Assembly: GCA_021803645.1 (NCBI GenBank)
Contig: JAJZLI010000041.1
Location: 1 to 8,684 of the forward strand
From: a bacterium
GTDB taxonomy: Bacteria; Patescibacteriota; Dojkabacteria; JAKAPS01; JAJZLI01
DNA: 8,684 nt
Reading direction: 5' to 3'
Shown: piece after piece, positions 7,346-8,684 of the stretch
Position numbering within the stretch: position 1 is the first letter of the stretch
How the letters are laid out: each line of letters begins with the position of its first letter
Notes under the pieces: model-generated
The model's input: only the letters and a program-made list of their open reading frames with translations
Database searches by the model: none
Told to the model about the DNA's origin: nothing
Made by a program: the position numbers and the translations under genes

Positions 7346-7866
7346 TTTTTTATTGGTCTTATTTGGAAGATTGTTGTCTTTCCTTCCCTTCGTGGAGTCG
7401 ATTCTACCCCACCTATGTCTGAAATACTTGTAATAATTCTATCAATTAATTCCTGTTCCTGCTGTCTTGTACTCCTCCCAATTGATTTTACAACAATTTT
7501 TACTCCATGTTGTCCTTCCAAAAATTGTCTTACCTGATTTATCTTATGATTAAAGTCACCCACCCCAATGAATGGCTTGAATCTCATTTCTTTCATTTCT
7601 TTGTGTTTTGACTTTTGATTAGCCTCTCTCTCCTTTTTGCTTTGCTCATACTTGAACTTAGAGAATGACATTATTTTTGCTACAGGTGGGTTTGCATTTG
7701 GAGAAATCTCAATTAAGTCTAATTCCTTCTCTTTTGCTAACTGTAGTGCCTCTGGTCTTTTTAGTATACCCAAAAATTTGCCATCCTCAGCTATAACTCT
7801 TAGTTCTGGGCTAGTAATATAGTCGTTATACCTATATCTGAAATGAATTTTACCTTGTTGGTTAAT
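7342..7866 (-). CDS. infC: Translation initiation factor IF-3, AUU start
   Basis: IF3 binds the 30S subunit, prevents premature 50S joining and checks the start codon and initiator tRNA. Starting at ATT 7866-7864 the product has 174 residues, a normal IF3 length. Residues 12-33 (RYNDYITSPELRVIAEDGKF, then LG) match the conserved family N-terminus (RINxxIR...EVRVIxxxGxxLG). They are followed by LDLIEISPNANPPVAKIM and the C-domain MRFKPFIGVGDFNHK. No ATG, GTG or TTG lies between the upstream in-frame TAG (7881-7879) and TTG 7773, and starting at that TTG would delete the first 31 residues. An AGGAGG sits 8 nt before the ATT, an ideal distance. A second in-frame ATT at 7869 (5-nt spacing) and an ATA at 7872 are alternatives. 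AUU initiation is the known basis of IF3 autoregulation in E. coli. Several arginines expected in the C-domain are replaced. The stop overlaps rpmI (ATGA). Confidence 0.93.
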   Translation of the reverse strand: MNQQGKIHFRYRYNDYITSPELRVIAEDGKFLGILKRPEALQLAKEKELDLIEISPNANPPVAKIMSFSKFKYEQSKKEREANQKSKHKEMKEMRFKPFIGVGDFNHKINQVRQFLEGQHGVKIVVKSIGRSTRQQEQELIDRIITSISDIGGVESTPRREGKTTIFQIRPIKK

Positions 7867-7873
7867 AATTATT

Positions 7874-7880
7874 ACCTCCT
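7874..7880 (-). promoter_or_regulatory. Strong Shine-Dalgarno of infC (AGGAGGT)
   Basis: Read on the minus strand, AGGAGGT is followed by AATAATT and then ATT. The core AGGAGG ends 8 nt before ATT 7866. It is the strongest ribosome site seen in the operon, whose other genes rely mostly on overlap. It decides the infC start: no ordinary initiation codon lies within reach of it, so it must serve an AUU (or AUA) codon. Confidence 0.9.
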
Positions 7881-7896
7881 AAATTAATACTTAGCA

Positions 7897-7925
7897 ATAT
7901 TATCAAAGATTATTCCCTTTGTAAA
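7897..7925 (-). promoter_or_regulatory. Sigma70-like promoter of the infC-rpmI-rplT-pheS-pheT operon
   Basis: On the minus strand, TTTACA (7925-7920, five of six matches to the -35) is separated by exactly 17 bp from TAATAT (7902-7897). The -10 is preceded by TGA, making it an extended -10. Transcription would begin near 7890, giving a leader of about 24 nt that holds little besides the Shine-Dalgarno. The site occupies the 78-bp gap before infC, where a promoter is expected. It is a motif match only. Confidence 0.6.
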
Positions 7926-7944
7926 GTGCTTTATAATGCCCATT

Positions 7945-8547
7945 TTAGATATTTTCATCTAATTCTATCTTCTTTTTGTGGTTATATAGGAATGTCTCGT
8001 TTTCCTGTATAAATTCTTTAAACTCACCTTCCTTTAATTTTATAGATTTAATTTGTTTCCCAAAAGAATCTTGAAATATTTCTGTTTGTGAATATATTTC
8101 TATCGTTAATACATCTTTCTCTGTATATATAATAATTTTGGTGAAATCTTCGTAATTATTTTCAACAAGGAATGTTAATAGTCCCCTATTTTTATCTAAA
8201 CTTACTATTGTATATATTGGTTGATTATTTATGTCTGGAGTTCTAACTTTAAATGTTGTGTAATCTTCTCCATTAGTTTTTAAAGTTTTTTCTATTTCGA
8301 GCTCATTTTCAAGGTAAATATAGTTTGAATTGTATATATTAACTATTGAATATAGCGACACTATTAGTTTGATAGCATATCTATCTTTTCCTTCTATGTT
8401 TTCTATAAATTTTAACTCGGAAACGATCTCATCCTTTATAGCCATCATTACAGTATCGAAAGTCTTTTTATTTTCATCTTGAAATGGCCCAGATATATTT
8501 GTTTGCATCAGTACCTTTAAGTACTTACCAAATTGTTCTTCATTCAT
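7945..8547 (-). CDS. Conserved-looking hypothetical protein, 200 residues
   Basis: I do not recognise this protein. It has no signal peptide or membrane helix and is acidic and Lys/Glu-rich, so it is probably cytosolic. Residues 1-75 look helical (EEQFGKYLKVLMQT; IKDEIVSELKFIENI; RYAIKLIVSLYSIV). Residues about 100-175 look like alternating strands (TTFKVRT, IYTIVSL, LLTFLVEN, TKIIIYTE, VLTIEIYS), followed by a charged tail. The ATG at 8547 lies inside the last codons of the upstream gene (8-nt overlap, different frame), so translation is probably coupled. No Shine-Dalgarno is seen. It ends 78 bp before infC and just upstream of that operon's promoter. Its length, codon-like composition and the tight overlap support a real gene; its function is open. 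Confidence 0.8.
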   Translation of the reverse strand: MNEEQFGKYLKVLMQTNISGPFQDENKKTFDTVMMAIKDEIVSELKFIENIEGKDRYAIKLIVSLYSIVNIYNSNYIYLENELEIEKTLKTNGEDYTTFKVRTPDINNQPIYTIVSLDKNRGLLTFLVENNYEDFTKIIIYTEKDVLTIEIYSQTEIFQDSFGKQIKSIKLKEGEFKEFIQENETFLYNHKKKIELDENI

Positions 8548-8684
8548 ACTTTTGAGAGGAGATGTTATCTACAAATTCATTATATTCTTTTTCAAGGAAC
8601 ATATTGTTTTCAATGTTTTTTAAATATCCTGCATATTTATTTATTCCAGAAAGAACATTAATTTTTAATCTTTTTTCTAATAAT
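8540..8684 (-). CDS. 3' end of an unknown gene running off the right edge
   Basis: A minus-strand frame is open from the window edge (first full codon at 8683) to a TGA at 8542-8540, giving 47 visible residues. They are rich in Lys, Glu and Asn, for example YLKNIENNMFLEKEYNEF, and look helical. The TGA overlaps the start of the next gene by 8 nt, the same coupled style seen elsewhere on this strand, and the amino-acid make-up resembles its neighbour. The other two minus frames close early. The start and most of the protein are outside the window, so no function can be offered. Confidence 0.65.
   Translation of the reverse strand, partial: LLEKRLKINVLSGINKYAGYLKNIENNMFLEKEYNEFVDNISSQKYE

Noticed and set aside
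7771..7773. TTG at 7773 as the infC start
   Set aside because: It would delete the conserved N-terminal residues of IF3 and leave the AGGAGG site unused about 100 nt upstream.
1..8684. Recoded UGA (Gly or Trp), as in some reduced bacteria
   Set aside because: infC, rpmI, pheS and the right-edge gene all end in TGA at positions that fit their families or the overlaps, and none of the long genes has an internal TGA.
1..8684. CRISPR arrays, tRNA or rRNA genes, insertion sequences
   Set aside because: On reading through I saw no regularly spaced repeats, cloverleaf-like sequence, rRNA signature or transposase; I did not run a computed search.

Overview
The window is AT-rich (roughly 30% G+C by eye) and densely packed bacterial DNA read with a standard stop set. 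UGA is used as a genuine stop by infC, rpmI, pheS and the partial gene at the right edge, and no long frame needs it recoded. The compact gene arrangement, short ribosomal proteins, a class A penicillin-binding protein with an Ig-like tail and two small orphan proteins would fit a low-GC member of the Candidate Phyla Radiation (Patescibacteria). That placement is an inference from style, not a proof.

Left region (1-2459, + strand): the 3' part of a bifunctional peptidoglycan synthase (class A PBP), open from the window edge. Its membrane anchor is cut by the edge, and the protein ends in an extracytoplasmic beta-sandwich-like domain. About 200 bp of very AT-rich intergenic DNA follows (2460-2660), containing an extended -10 promoter candidate.

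Middle (2661-3416, + strand): an orphan 251-residue protein with a recognisable PD-(D/E)XK nuclease signature and a Cys/His cluster near its C-terminus. Its last 12 bases overlap the 3' end of the convergent pheT gene.

Right-centre (7866 down to 3405, - strand): a tight translation operon infC-rpmI-rplT-pheS-pheT (IF3, L35, L20, and both subunits of phenylalanyl-tRNA synthetase). Neighbouring genes overlap by ATGA or are separated by a single base. The important correction is infC. It has no ATG, GTG or TTG start that keeps the N-terminal domain, but a strong AGGAGG Shine-Dalgarno sits 8 nt before an in-frame ATT. This reproduces the AUU start known from E. coli infC, which IF3 uses to limit its own synthesis. 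A sigma70-like promoter lies just upstream with a leader of only about 24 nt.

Right edge (7945-8684, - strand): a 200-residue protein of unknown function, translationally overlapped by the end of another unknown gene that runs off the window.

I saw no tRNA, rRNA, CRISPR array, insertion sequence or convincing rho-independent terminator. The most interesting items are the AUU-initiated infC, the diverged IF3 C-domain, and the orphan nuclease-like protein.
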